From Jeotgalibaca porci (lineage in GTDB: Bacteria > Bacillota > Bacilli > Lactobacillales > Aerococcaceae), in the NCBI RefSeq assembly GCF_011299095.1, contig NZ_CP049889.1, positions 1,468,501 to 1,532,500 of the forward strand: a DNA stretch of 64,000 nucleotides, in the 5' to 3' direction. Within the stretch, counting starts at the first letter, position 1. The number at the start of each line of letters is the position of its first letter. Of this stretch, positions 53,325 through 61,923 are shown in pieces. Both the position numbers and the translations under genes were made by a program. The notes beneath the pieces are model-generated. The model saw only the letters and a list, made by a program, of their open reading frames with translations. It was not told the origin of the DNA and searched no databases.

Positions 53325-53554
53325 AAGCTGTCCTCCTTAATGGTAAAGCCGTTTGCTTGGAGCGTCTTGACAACTGTTTCATAGGAAATGCCAAATTGTT
53401 TGGCGGCTCTACCCAGTGTCATCATGCGTCCTGCAGTTTGTAGCATTTTATCATCACGTAACGGCGCAAAGCCCAAGCCGACAATAACCTCGCGGATCTC
53501 CGGGTTTTTCGTTACTGTTTCATAGACGGTATCTTTCAAGCTGATTTCTTTCAT
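53321..53554 (-). CDS. DUF1858 domain protein
   Basis: 77-residue DUF1858 protein (ScdA/Ric N-terminal-like domain): LKDTVYETVTKNPEIREVIVGLGFAPLRDD, then MMTLGRAAKQFGIS. In ScdA/YtfE proteins this domain precedes the di-iron hemerythrin domain; here it is a separate gene coupled to the hemerythrin gene. The conserved Cys of the ScdA version is absent. ATG 53554 is used because GAGGTGAGG lies just upstream. Confidence 0.85.
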   Translation of the reverse strand: MKEISLKDTVYETVTKNPEIREVIVGLGFAPLRDDKMLQTAGRMMTLGRAAKQFGISYETVVKTLQANGFTIKEDSL

Positions 53555-53586
53555 TTCCTCACCTCGCATAAATACTAAACAATTCC

Positions 53587-54204
53587 TTATTTTAAAGCAA
53601 GCTGTTCTAGCAGTTCACTGTCCGTGAGCTGCTCGAATTCGTGATAGTACGAACCGACTGAACCACGATACGCGCGTGTACGTTCAATACTGATAACAGC
53701 ATCTACCAATGTTTCAAGTTGCTGTGCCATGCGTTCCGGGACAACCGGGATAGCCACAACAATGTGACTGGGATTATCTTTTTTGACATCATTGATGGCA
53801 GCCCGCATCGTAAAACCAGTCGCAATGCCATCATCAACAATAATCGCTGTTTTTCCATTGGCCGACACAAGGTTCGTACCATATTTATAGCGGCGGCGTT
53901 TAATCTCATTCATGAGCCGCGCTTCTTCGTTATTTAACCAAGTCGGATCGACCTTCGCGATTTCCAGTTCATTATATAAAGTCCGTCCATGTTCTGAAAT
54001 GGCGCCAATCGCATACTCAGGGTTGAGCGGGTGACCAATTTTTCTGGTAATAATCAAATCCAGTGGTGCATGTAAATGCTTGGCTACTTCCACTCCGAGT
54101 GGTACGCCACCGCGGGGGAGAGTAAAAACAACGACATCCTGATTTTGGTAGTGCTCCAGTTTTTTTGCGAGCTGAACGCCGGCATCTTGACGATTCTTAA
54201 ACAT
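53587..54204 (-). CDS. Phosphoribosyltransferase family protein
   Basis: 205-residue type I PRTase-fold protein. The PRPP-binding loop is AIIVDDGIATGFTM and the PPi loop region is LPRGGVPLG, as in the stand-alone PRTase family often seen near stress genes. The substrate is not defined. ATG 54204 is set by AAAGGAG 9 bases upstream; the longer open frame is ignored. Confidence 0.88.
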   Translation of the reverse strand: MFKNRQDAGVQLAKKLEHYQNQDVVVFTLPRGGVPLGVEVAKHLHAPLDLIITRKIGHPLNPEYAIGAISEHGRTLYNELEIAKVDPTWLNNEEARLMNEIKRRRYKYGTNLVSANGKTAIIVDDGIATGFTMRAAINDVKKDNPSHIVVAIPVVPERMAQQLETLVDAVISIERTRAYRGSVGSYYHEFEQLTDSELLEQLALK

Positions 54205-54443
54205 GATAAAGGCTCCTTTCATAATAAAATGAAACGCTTTCTTATGTCTTAATAATAGCACGAATGAATCAAAATCCCAATCGCAAATGTAAACAGGGTT
54301 TCTGAACTGCTTCATTTTGTGAAGGATTTATGAAAATAAGCGTAAAATAGGGAAATGAAGGGTGAATTATGCTAGAATAGGAAGCGATAAATGAAACAGA
54401 AATTTTAAATATAGATACAGATTTTAGGAAAGGAGGGCAAACA

Positions 54444-56864
54444 GTGGAATCAACATTTAAGGAAGATGGCTCTATCACAATGGATGGAATGACAGTCGAA
54501 ACGATGGAGTCGCGTCTGCGCGGGATGGAATACAATATTAAAAGTAATATGGCTTTGAGCAGTGTACCGATTTTACGGGAAGCTTACCAAGCGTATCCCG
54601 AACATCCGCAAGTAAATTACTTGCTGGCTCTGAGTTACTTCAAGAGTCATGATTATAAAAAAGCGATGGCGTTTGCTCAAAAAGCAGTTGAAGCTGAGCC
54701 GGATAGGGACAACTACCTGGTCCTGTTGGCGCAGTTATTCTTGAATTTGAAAATGGCTAAAGAAGCAGAACACTATGCAGCCCGCGCTTATGAAGCGAAT
54801 GAGGGTAATTGGGAAGCAGCAAAAATTTTGGCGGATATGGCATTTGGCCGTAACCAATTAGATAAAGCATTAACGTTGACGGAAGGAATTTTGGCAGAAC
54901 GACCAAAAACGTATGCGTCACACCGTTTGAAAACAAAAATCTTACTGCAAAAAGAAGCGCCATTAGACGCTATTTTAGATTCAATCACCGTCTCTGAAAA
55001 ACACGGGTATGATGACGACATCGAGTATGACCGCGTGTATGCATACTACATTCACGGTGACTTTGAAGAGTGCCGCAAGATTTTTGAATATTTGAAACAG
55101 ACGCGCCCACTGTCTCATAGTACGGCGAAAGTGGCGTCTTTGATTGATAGTATGCAACCGAAAAAGAATCGTCGCTCAAACGCGGATGATTTCTTCGGAT
55201 TTGAAGCGGCGCAGCCTTACAACCACAAAGCCAAGCGTTCATTGGATGATGCTTTGGAAGAGTTAAACAATTTAATTGGCTTGGACGATGTGAAACGCGA
55301 GATAAACCGGATAGTTAAACTCGTGGAATATGAGAAACGCCGTTCATATATGCTTTCGATTGAGAAGAGCCAACAGCCGAGTTATCATTTCGCCTTTTCC
55401 GGAAATCCGGGAACAGGAAAGACAACTGTTGCACGTATTATTGGCGATATTTTCACGGCATTAGGGATACTGGAAAGAGGACAGCTGGTGGAAGTGGACC
55501 GTTCTGGTTTAGTCGGCGGTTATATGGGGCAGACAGCGCAGAAGACACGCGAAGTGATTGAATCCGCAAAAGGCGGCGTTTTGTTTATCGATGAGGCGTA
55601 CGCATTGGCCCCTGCCAAAAATGACCAATCGGACTATGGATCAGAGGCATTGGAAGTTTTAATTAAATCAATGGAAGATTACCGTAATGATTTTATCGTT
55701 ATTTTAGCGGGCTATGATGAAGGTATGAAGGAATTGTTGAAATCCAATCCTGGTTTGTCGAGCCGTATTAACATGCAAGTAAACTTTGATGATTTCTCTG
55801 ATTTTGAATTATTAGATATTGCGAAGCAGCAAGCAGAAGCCAATCACTATACGTTGACTGAAGCTGGCGAAAAAGCTTTTGTGGTGAAAGTGAATCAAGA
55901 AAAAGTACTGCCACAGTTCGCCAACGCGCGTGCGGTCCGCAATATCATGGAAGCAGCGATGCGTGAGCGCGCCTTCCGTTTGAGTGATCAGGTGTTAAAA
56001 GAAGAGGACCTGGTTATTTTAGAACCATTAGATTTTGGGATTGATCCGGCGCAATTATTCGGAGACGACATCAAAGATTTAATGGGACAGCTCGAAGAAT
56101 TAATTGGACTTGAAAATGTAAAAGAACAAGTGAAGTCGATTACCAACTACGTCCGTGCTGAGAAACGTCGCGAGGAAAAAGGCTATACGATGACGGATTT
56201 GGCTTTGCATATGGTATTTACCGGGAAGCCCGGGACTGGTAAAACGACGATTGCGCGCTTAATCAGTAAAATACTGAAATCCATCGGTGTTCTGAAGCGC
56301 GGCCACATGATTGAAGTGACGCGTGATGATTTGGTCGGCCAGTTCGTCGGTCAAACCGGTCCGAAGACGTTGGATAAAATTAAGGAAGCATATGGCGGGG
56401 TTCTATTTATCGATGAAGCCTACTCGCTGTACTCCGGTTCGCAGAATGACTTTGGTTACGAAGCGATCAGTACCTTAATCAAAGAAATGGAAGATAACCG
56501 TGACAAACTGGTCGTTATTATGGCTGGTTACCCGGATGAAATGGAGCGGATGCTGAGCATGAACGCTGGTATCCGCAGTCGTGTGTCTTACACGATTGAT
56601 TTCCATGACTACAGCAGTGAGGAGCTCGTTGAGATCTTTACAATGGGTGCTCAAAAGCAAGGATTCGTATTGCTTGAGGAGACTGTTGCAAAATTGGGAG
56701 AAGTTTTCGAAGCAGCCTACGCAAACCGCGATCGTCATTTCGGAAATGCCCGCGCAGCCCGCAGTTTATTTGAACAAACAAAACTGCAGCAAAGTAACCG
56801 TCTGGCCTTGGATGAAGAGGCCGACCTGTTTACGATTCTGCCAGAAGATATTAAAGAATTATAG
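54444..56864 (+). CDS. Double AAA+ ATPase (CbxX/CfqX/SpoVK type) with N-terminal TPR-like region
   Basis: 806 residues. The N-terminal 240 residues are helical TPR-like repeats (NYLLALSYFKSHDYKKAMAF). Then come two AAA+ domains of the CbxX/CfqX family, each complete: Walker A SGNPGTGKTT (about 319-328) and TGKPGTGKTT (about 593-602), Walker B VLFIDEAYALA and VLFIDEAYSLY, sensor-1 ILAGY and IMAGY. SpoVK and EccA have one AAA domain; two plus TPR is a larger form. GTG start with GGAGGG upstream. The remodelling target is unknown. Confidence 0.9.
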   Translation: MESTFKEDGSITMDGMTVETMESRLRGMEYNIKSNMALSSVPILREAYQAYPEHPQVNYLLALSYFKSHDYKKAMAFAQKAVEAEPDRDNYLVLLAQLFLNLKMAKEAEHYAARAYEANEGNWEAAKILADMAFGRNQLDKALTLTEGILAERPKTYASHRLKTKILLQKEAPLDAILDSITVSEKHGYDDDIEYDRVYAYYIHGDFEECRKIFEYLKQTRPLSHSTAKVASLIDSMQPKKNRRSNADDFFGFEAAQPYNHKAKRSLDDALEELNNLIGLDDVKREINRIVKLVEYEKRRSYMLSIEKSQQPSYHFAFSGNPGTGKTTVARIIGDIFTALGILERGQLVEVDRSGLVGGYMGQTAQKTREVIESAKGGVLFIDEAYALAPAKNDQSDYGSEALEVLIKSMEDYRNDFIVILAGYDEGMKELLKSNPGLSSRINMQVNFDDFSDFELLDIAKQQAEANHYTLTEAGEKAFVVKVNQEKVLPQFANARAVRNIMEAAMRERAFRLSDQVLKEEDLVILEPLDFGIDPAQLFGDDIKDLMGQLEELIGLENVKEQVKSITNYVRAEKRREEKGYTMTDLALHMVFTGKPGTGKTTIARLISKILKSIGVLKRGHMIEVTRDDLVGQFVGQTGPKTLDKIKEAYGGVLFIDEAYSLYSGSQNDFGYEAISTLIKEMEDNRDKLVVIMAGYPDEMERMLSMNAGIRSRVSYTIDFHDYSSEELVEIFTMGAQKQGFVLLEETVAKLGEVFEAAYANRDRHFGNARAARSLFEQTKLQQSNRLALDEEADLFTILPEDIKEL

Positions 56865-56884
56865 TGTGAGAAAAAGCATCAAAG

Positions 56885-56922
56885 AAAGACTGGAGATAAT
56901 CAATTGCCTCCAGTCTTTTTTT
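56885..56922 (+). terminator. Rho-independent terminator
   Basis: AAAGACTGGAG pairs with CTCCAGTCTTT, ending in T7. The palindrome array begins 12 bases later. Confidence 0.92.
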
Positions 56923-56934
56923 CGTGTATTCATT

Positions 56935-57085
56935 AATAAGGACTTTCTAATCGAATTTAACGGCCTAGAAGTCCTAATAAACGATAATAAGGACTTTCTA
57001 ATCAAATTTAACGACCTAAAATACCTAATAAACCATAATAAGGACTTTTTAATCAATATTTAATCGACTTAAGTCCTAATTATTC
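56935..57085. repeat. Tandem palindrome array, 3 units, 51-bp period
   Basis: Units start at 56935, 56986 and 57037 with left arm AATAAGGACTT. The right arm is AAGTCCTAATAAA in unit 1, decayed in unit 2, and AAGTCCTAATTATT in unit 3. It lies between convergent genes, and the minus-strand gene stops inside unit 3. Confidence 0.9.
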
Positions 57086-57717
57086 CGAGTCGCTTCGTAA
57101 TACGGATGGAGGGCACGGAAACCGGACATTATTTCTGCAACTAAGTCTTCGTCTGTCTCAAATTGGCCTAAATCTGAAATGTCGAATTTTACCAACACTT
57201 TCCTGAAAAGACCAGCGGTGCGCTGCTCCATTAAATCCAGCCGATTTTCTTCGGTTCCTTCGATGCGATGGCTTTCCCCGTCCCTCTGAACAAAATAATA
57301 AACACCGTCAGAAACGGGAGCATCCAACACCCGATTTTGCCGAATAATGGTTTCTGGAACGACACCCCGTTCGATGAAACTTACCTCGACCGTAATTCCC
57401 AACCGTTCTTCAATCATCACTAAACGAATCGCAAATGTTGGATCCAATCGACTGGCAGCCTCATGATTGTAGTAACAAAAGAAAAGAGGGCGTCCAATTT
57501 GCGCCTGATTCATCCACCCGCTGACGCGTTCCATCTTAAAATGAGCGAGCTCTGAATCAATCTGCTTGGCCAAATCTGAAAAAGAAGCTCGGGCAGTTTG
57601 ACCGTCTTTCTTAAATGTTTCCATTTCATCCGCGCGCTCACCAGCCTTGGCGGGGGCAATATATTTCATATCACGATAACCTACATACTGTTCTAATGCT
57701 GCAACATCAACTTTCAT
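57076..57717 (-). CDS. Hypothetical protein
   Basis: 213-residue soluble protein with AAAGGAG before its ATG. The N-terminal third is charged and helical; the rest alternates strands and helices (IGRPLFFCYYNHEAA, FAIRLVMIEERLGITVEVSFIE). Similar proteins occur in Lactobacillales as far as I recall, without a known role. Its stop codon TAG falls inside the last unit of the palindrome array. No partner gene is nearby. Confidence 0.65.
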   Translation of the reverse strand: MKVDVAALEQYVGYRDMKYIAPAKAGERADEMETFKKDGQTARASFSDLAKQIDSELAHFKMERVSGWMNQAQIGRPLFFCYYNHEAASRLDPTFAIRLVMIEERLGITVEVSFIERGVVPETIIRQNRVLDAPVSDGVYYFVQRDGESHRIEGTEENRLDLMEQRTAGLFRKVLVKFDISDLGQFETDEDLVAEIMSGFRALHPYYEATRNN

Positions 57718-57797
57718 CTATCATCGCTCCTTTAACTCATTATAACAAAGTGGTATAGTATTACCGACTCTACAATCGAAAGGGATTGAAAATTACT

Positions 57798-59978
57798 ATG
57801 CAAAAAAGTGTCGTACTGGCCGAAAAACCTTCAGTCGCGCGTGACATTGCGCGTGTTTTGAAGTGTAACAAAAAAGGTCAAGGTTATTTGGAAGGTGACC
57901 GTTATATCGTAACTTGGGCGTTGGGACACCTCGTTACTTTAGCGGAACCAGAACAATACGATCAGAAATATAAAACGTGGAACTTAAATGATTTACCGAT
58001 GCTGCCGAACAACCTGAAATTGACTGTTATTCGTCAAAGTGGCAAGCAGTACAATGCAGTGAAACAACAACTGCTTCGCAAGGACGTCAATGAAATCATC
58101 ATTGCGACAGATGCCGGGCGTGAAGGGGAGCTGGTAGCACGTTGGGTTATTGATATGGCGAAAGTTAAAAAGCCAATCAAGCGTCTGTGGATTTCTTCCG
58201 TAACGGACAAAGCCATCAATGATGGTTTCAATAATTTGAAACCGGGCAAAAACTACGAAAATCTCTATCAATCAGCTGTGGCACGTTCGGAAGCGGACTG
58301 GTACATCGGGCTGAACGCAACGCGCGCCTTGACGACGAAGCACAATGCACAACTGAACTGTGGACGTGTACAGACTCCAATCGTTGCGATTATCGCCAAA
58401 CGTGAAGATGAGATTAAACAATTCCAACCTAAAACGTATTACGGATTGGAAGCTCGCACCAGCGATGGACTCAAATTAACGTGGCGCGATAAACAGAACA
58501 ACACCCGTTCCTTTAACCGTGAACAAATCCAAAAACTGCATAAGCAGCTAGGGACTTCTGATGCGACCGTTATAAATATTGATCGCAAACGCAAGTCGAC
58601 ACCTGCGCCGGGTTTATACGATCTAACGGAACTGCAACGGGACGCGAACCGCCTCTTCGGCTACTCTGCTAAAGAAACGCTGAACCTGATGCAAACTCTT
58701 TATGAGCGTCATAAATTGCTGACGTATCCGCGTACTGATTCGCGTTATTTATCTGCCGATATCGTTGGAACGATTCCTGATCGTTTGCGTGCCATCGCAA
58801 TTCCGGCGTACCGTTCCGCAGCTAATATGATTCAAAACCAACCGATTAAAGTTAACAAATCATTTGTTGACGACGCAAGAGTTTCTGATCACCATGCGAT
58901 TATTCCAACCGAAGAAGTTGTGCAATTGCAGAAGCTGACAGACCGTGAACGCAAAATTTACGACTTGGTTGTCAAACGATTCCTAGCGGTTTTATCACCG
59001 AATGAAGTGTGGGAACAAGTGACGTTAGAAGCTGATTTGCAGGGCGAACGTTTCTTTGCAAAAGGTAGAACGATTATTAATCCCGGATGGCGTGATATCT
59101 ACAACCACCGCGAAGACGACGAGGATGAAGTAAAAGAGCAGCTCCTTCCAGAACTGGAGGCAGGCATGACTCTGGCGATTGACTATGTAAATGAAACAAC
59201 GGGACAAACGAAACCCCCAGCACCATTTACAGAAGCGACCTTATTGTCAGCGATGGAAAATCCAACGTCCTATATGGAAGCAAGCAATAAAAAACTCGCT
59301 CAAACTTTGAAAGAAACCGGTGGATTGGGTACTGTTGCGACGCGTGCGGATATCATCGATAAATTATTTAACTCATTTATGATTGAAAAACGCGGCAATA
59401 ATATTCACACGACTGGAAAAGGACGTCAGTTACTAGAATTGGTACCGGCAGAGTTGAAATCACCGGAACTGACTGCAGAGTGGGAACTGAAACTTGAAAA
59501 AATCGCAAAAGGTCAATTGAATAAAGCCGTCTTTATAGAAGAAATGAAAAACTATGCCAAAGCGATTGTGACGGAAATTAAGCAAGACGATACACAATTC
59601 AAGCACGATAACCTGACTTCAAAAGCTTGCCCAGATTGCGGCAAGCCAATGTTGGAAGTAAATGGTAAAAAAGGCAAAATGTTGGTTTGCCAAGACCGCG
59701 AGTGTGGCCACCGCAAGAATATTTCTCGTGTGACCAACGCACGTTGCCCACAGTGCCATAAGAAATTGGAAATGGTCGGCGAGGGCGACGGGCAGATGTT
59801 TGTCTGCAAGAATTGCGGACATCGCGAAAAACTTTCGGTGTTCCAAAGTCGTCGCAAGCAAAATAATAAAAAAGCGGACAAACGCGACGTCCAAAAATAT
59901 TTGAAGATGCAACAAAAAGACGAGCCGGTCAATAACGGATTGTTTGACGCACTAAAAGGACTAAAACTAGATGATTAA
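57798..59978 (+). CDS. topB: DNA topoisomerase III
   Basis: 726-residue type IA topoisomerase that decatenates DNA through a 5' phosphotyrosine. The TOPRIM metal site is IIATDAGREGELVARWV (about residues 95-111), and the active Tyr lies in LLTYPRTDSRYLS. The C-terminus has two Cys4 zinc ribbons (CPDCGKPM ... and CPQCHKKLEM ... CKNCGH), a common Firmicute form. ATG 57798 is chosen, since TTG 57786 overlaps the ribosome site. Monocistronic. Confidence 0.96.
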   Translation: MQKSVVLAEKPSVARDIARVLKCNKKGQGYLEGDRYIVTWALGHLVTLAEPEQYDQKYKTWNLNDLPMLPNNLKLTVIRQSGKQYNAVKQQLLRKDVNEIIIATDAGREGELVARWVIDMAKVKKPIKRLWISSVTDKAINDGFNNLKPGKNYENLYQSAVARSEADWYIGLNATRALTTKHNAQLNCGRVQTPIVAIIAKREDEIKQFQPKTYYGLEARTSDGLKLTWRDKQNNTRSFNREQIQKLHKQLGTSDATVINIDRKRKSTPAPGLYDLTELQRDANRLFGYSAKETLNLMQTLYERHKLLTYPRTDSRYLSADIVGTIPDRLRAIAIPAYRSAANMIQNQPIKVNKSFVDDARVSDHHAIIPTEEVVQLQKLTDRERKIYDLVVKRFLAVLSPNEVWEQVTLEADLQGERFFAKGRTIINPGWRDIYNHREDDEDEVKEQLLPELEAGMTLAIDYVNETTGQTKPPAPFTEATLLSAMENPTSYMEASNKKLAQTLKETGGLGTVATRADIIDKLFNSFMIEKRGNNIHTTGKGRQLLELVPAELKSPELTAEWELKLEKIAKGQLNKAVFIEEMKNYAKAIVTEIKQDDTQFKHDNLTSKACPDCGKPMLEVNGKKGKMLVCQDRECGHRKNISRVTNARCPQCHKKLEMVGEGDGQMFVCKNCGHREKLSVFQSRRKQNNKKADKRDVQKYLKMQQKDEPVNNGLFDALKGLKLDD

Positions 59979-59984
59979 TAAAAG

Positions 59985-60013
59985 AAGCCGGGGAGTTATT
60001 TCCCGGCTTTTTT
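59985..60013 (+). terminator. Terminator of topB
   Basis: AGCCGGG pairs with CCCGGCT, ending in T6. Confidence 0.9.
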
Positions 60014-60037
60014 CATGCATACACATAAACCTAATAA

Positions 60038-60076
60038 AACGGACATGCAAGAGTAATCATGTCCGGGCTCATTTAT
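60038..60076. repeat. Single palindrome after a terminator
   Basis: GGACATG and CATGTCC flank CAAGAGTAAT. One unit only; it may be a solo member of the palindrome class. Confidence 0.4.
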
Positions 60077-60123
60077 TTCGCAAAAAACCAATTCTTTTGT
60101 TCGCAGATTCACATAGCAGTTAT

Positions 60124-60193
60124 AGTCAACGTTTTCAGAAAATGGAGAACGCTTTTCTGAAAAGCTTTACAAATCCATTGAAAACGCAACCAT
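60124..60193 (+). promoter_or_regulatory. Two cre-like boxes upstream of the GPH transporter
   Basis: TTGAAAACGCAACCAT (60178-60193) fits WTGNAANCGNWNNCWW at every fixed position. TGAAAACGTTGACTA, read on the minus strand near 60124-60138, fits except for the outer W. A third, weaker box (ATGGAAGCGATTTACA) lies at 60297-60313, near the likely promoter. Confidence 0.7.
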
Positions 60194-60373
60194 TTTAGAT
60201 GTTTGAACTATATTGACTGATTTGTCGCAAATCCGCACAAATGTCTCAATAGGTTATATATTGTATTTTAAATAATTTGAGCTATAATTATGGTATGCAA
60301 TGGAAGCGATTTACATTCTTTATGACGTCCTTTTATTGTAAATATTATTCCAATAAAGGAAGGGAGTAACACC

Positions 60374-61831
60374 ATGTCACAAAATCAATCTAGTACAACA
60401 GGGAATTACCATCGCGCGAAACAATGGGAAATCGCATTCTTCTCTTTGAACAACTCTGCTACTAACTTATACTTATTTGCTTTTGGATTCTTGACTTATT
60501 ATGCAACTGGTATCGCTGGATTTACAACTTTGGTTGTAGGTAACTTGCTAGGAGCTGCACGTCTATTCGATGGTTTCATCGATCCAACAATCGGAGTTAT
60601 TATGGACCGATTCAATACACGTTGGGGTAAATTCCGTCCCTTGATGATTGCTTCAAACATCGGGCTCGTTCTATCGTTCTTGCTATTATTCAGTACACAC
60701 CGCTTTGAGGGAGCTCTACAAACAGTTATTTTCTTAATCGCTCTTATTTTCCATAAAGTCGTGTACTCATTCCAACAAACAGTAACAAAAGCTGCACAGC
60801 CAGCTTTGACAAATGATCCATCACAACGTCCATTGTTCTCCATCTATGACACTGTATTCAGTTCAATCGGAGTATTCGCATTAGGCCAAGTTGTTGTTTC
60901 TAACTTCTTATCACCACGTCACGGTGGCGAGTTTAACCAAGCATTCTATACAGAATTCCTTGGTGGTGTAATGATTCTTTCAGCAATTCTAACGACACTT
61001 GCTGTTATTGGTATCAGAAGAAAAGACCGCACAGAGTACTTTGGTCTTGGTGAAGATACTGTTGAAACGAAATCATTGAAAGATTACTGGTCTGTTATTA
61101 AAGGTAACAAGCCATTGCAAGTTCTAGCTATCAGTGGTGGTTTGATGAAGTTTAACGCACAGTTGATCGGTGACCAAGCGTTTATCGTTATTCTGTTCGG
61201 TATCATCTTAGGTAACTACGGTTTATCTGGACAAATTTCATTACTACAAATTATTCCTAACCTATTAGTCGTTATCTTGTTTACACGTCTTGCAACTAAG
61301 AAAGACTTGAAGTCATCTTATACAGCTGGTGTTTTAGTAGCACTTGCTTCGGCAGCTACAATGTTGACAATCTTGTTCTTCTCAGAAGACCCAACACAAA
61401 TTTTCGTTAACGGTGGTTTACCATCAATCCTATTCATCATTGGATTTATCGGTCTAAAAGTTGGTAACTCTTACCCAACATCTGTTGTATTGACAATGTC
61501 AGCAGATATTACAGACTACGAAACTGCACGTTCAGGACGTTTCGTTTCTGGGTTGATTGGAACAATCTTCTCATTAACAGACTCTATTGCTTCATCTCTA
61601 GCTCCAATCGTAATCGGGTTCATCGTTGCAGGTGTTGGATTTACTGAAAGCTACCCAGATGCAAGTGAAAAATTAACATCTGCACTTCTAACAGGTGGGA
61701 TGATCATGATCGGACTACCAATGGTTCTGTACTTGATCGTATTGGTATTAATCCGTATCTATCCACTTGATAGAGCAGCAATGGATCAGATTCAAACTGA
61801 TATTGCAACTAAAAAGAGTAAAAGTAACTAA
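60374..61831 (+). CDS. GPH family MFS sugar transporter
   Basis: 485-residue, 12-helix transporter of the glycoside-pentoside-hexuronide family. GPH features are the RLFDGFIDPTIGVIMDR loop with conserved Asp, TRWGKFRP, and VVLTMSADITDYE in the second half. It imports a glycoside or uronide with a cation. No IIA-like tail is present. The cre boxes upstream point to glucose repression through CcpA. No sugar-degrading enzyme is next to it, so the substrate is open. Confidence 0.9.
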   Translation: MSQNQSSTTGNYHRAKQWEIAFFSLNNSATNLYLFAFGFLTYYATGIAGFTTLVVGNLLGAARLFDGFIDPTIGVIMDRFNTRWGKFRPLMIASNIGLVLSFLLLFSTHRFEGALQTVIFLIALIFHKVVYSFQQTVTKAAQPALTNDPSQRPLFSIYDTVFSSIGVFALGQVVVSNFLSPRHGGEFNQAFYTEFLGGVMILSAILTTLAVIGIRRKDRTEYFGLGEDTVETKSLKDYWSVIKGNKPLQVLAISGGLMKFNAQLIGDQAFIVILFGIILGNYGLSGQISLLQIIPNLLVVILFTRLATKKDLKSSYTAGVLVALASAATMLTILFFSEDPTQIFVNGGLPSILFIIGFIGLKVGNSYPTSVVLTMSADITDYETARSGRFVSGLIGTIFSLTDSIASSLAPIVIGFIVAGVGFTESYPDASEKLTSALLTGGMIMIGLPMVLYLIVLVLIRIYPLDRAAMDQIQTDIATKKSKSN

Positions 61832-61844
61832 TTAAACGTTCCCT

Positions 61845-61877
61845 GACCAGAGACACAAGTCTCTGGTCTATTTTTTT
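61845..61877 (+). terminator. Rho-independent terminator
   Basis: GACCAGAGAC pairs with GTCTCTGGTC around ACAA, followed by T7. Confidence 0.92.
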
Positions 61878-61923
61878 GTCCACGTGTACAATAGAAGAAA
61901 GGTAAAAAAAGGAGGAAAACAGA

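Noticed and set aside
56581-57063. Protein-coding frames with repeated KDFLI/KSLL peptides across the 56.9-kb array on both strands
   Set aside because: They arise because a 51-bp period is a multiple of three. They overlap the AAA+ gene or its terminator and have no ribosome site.
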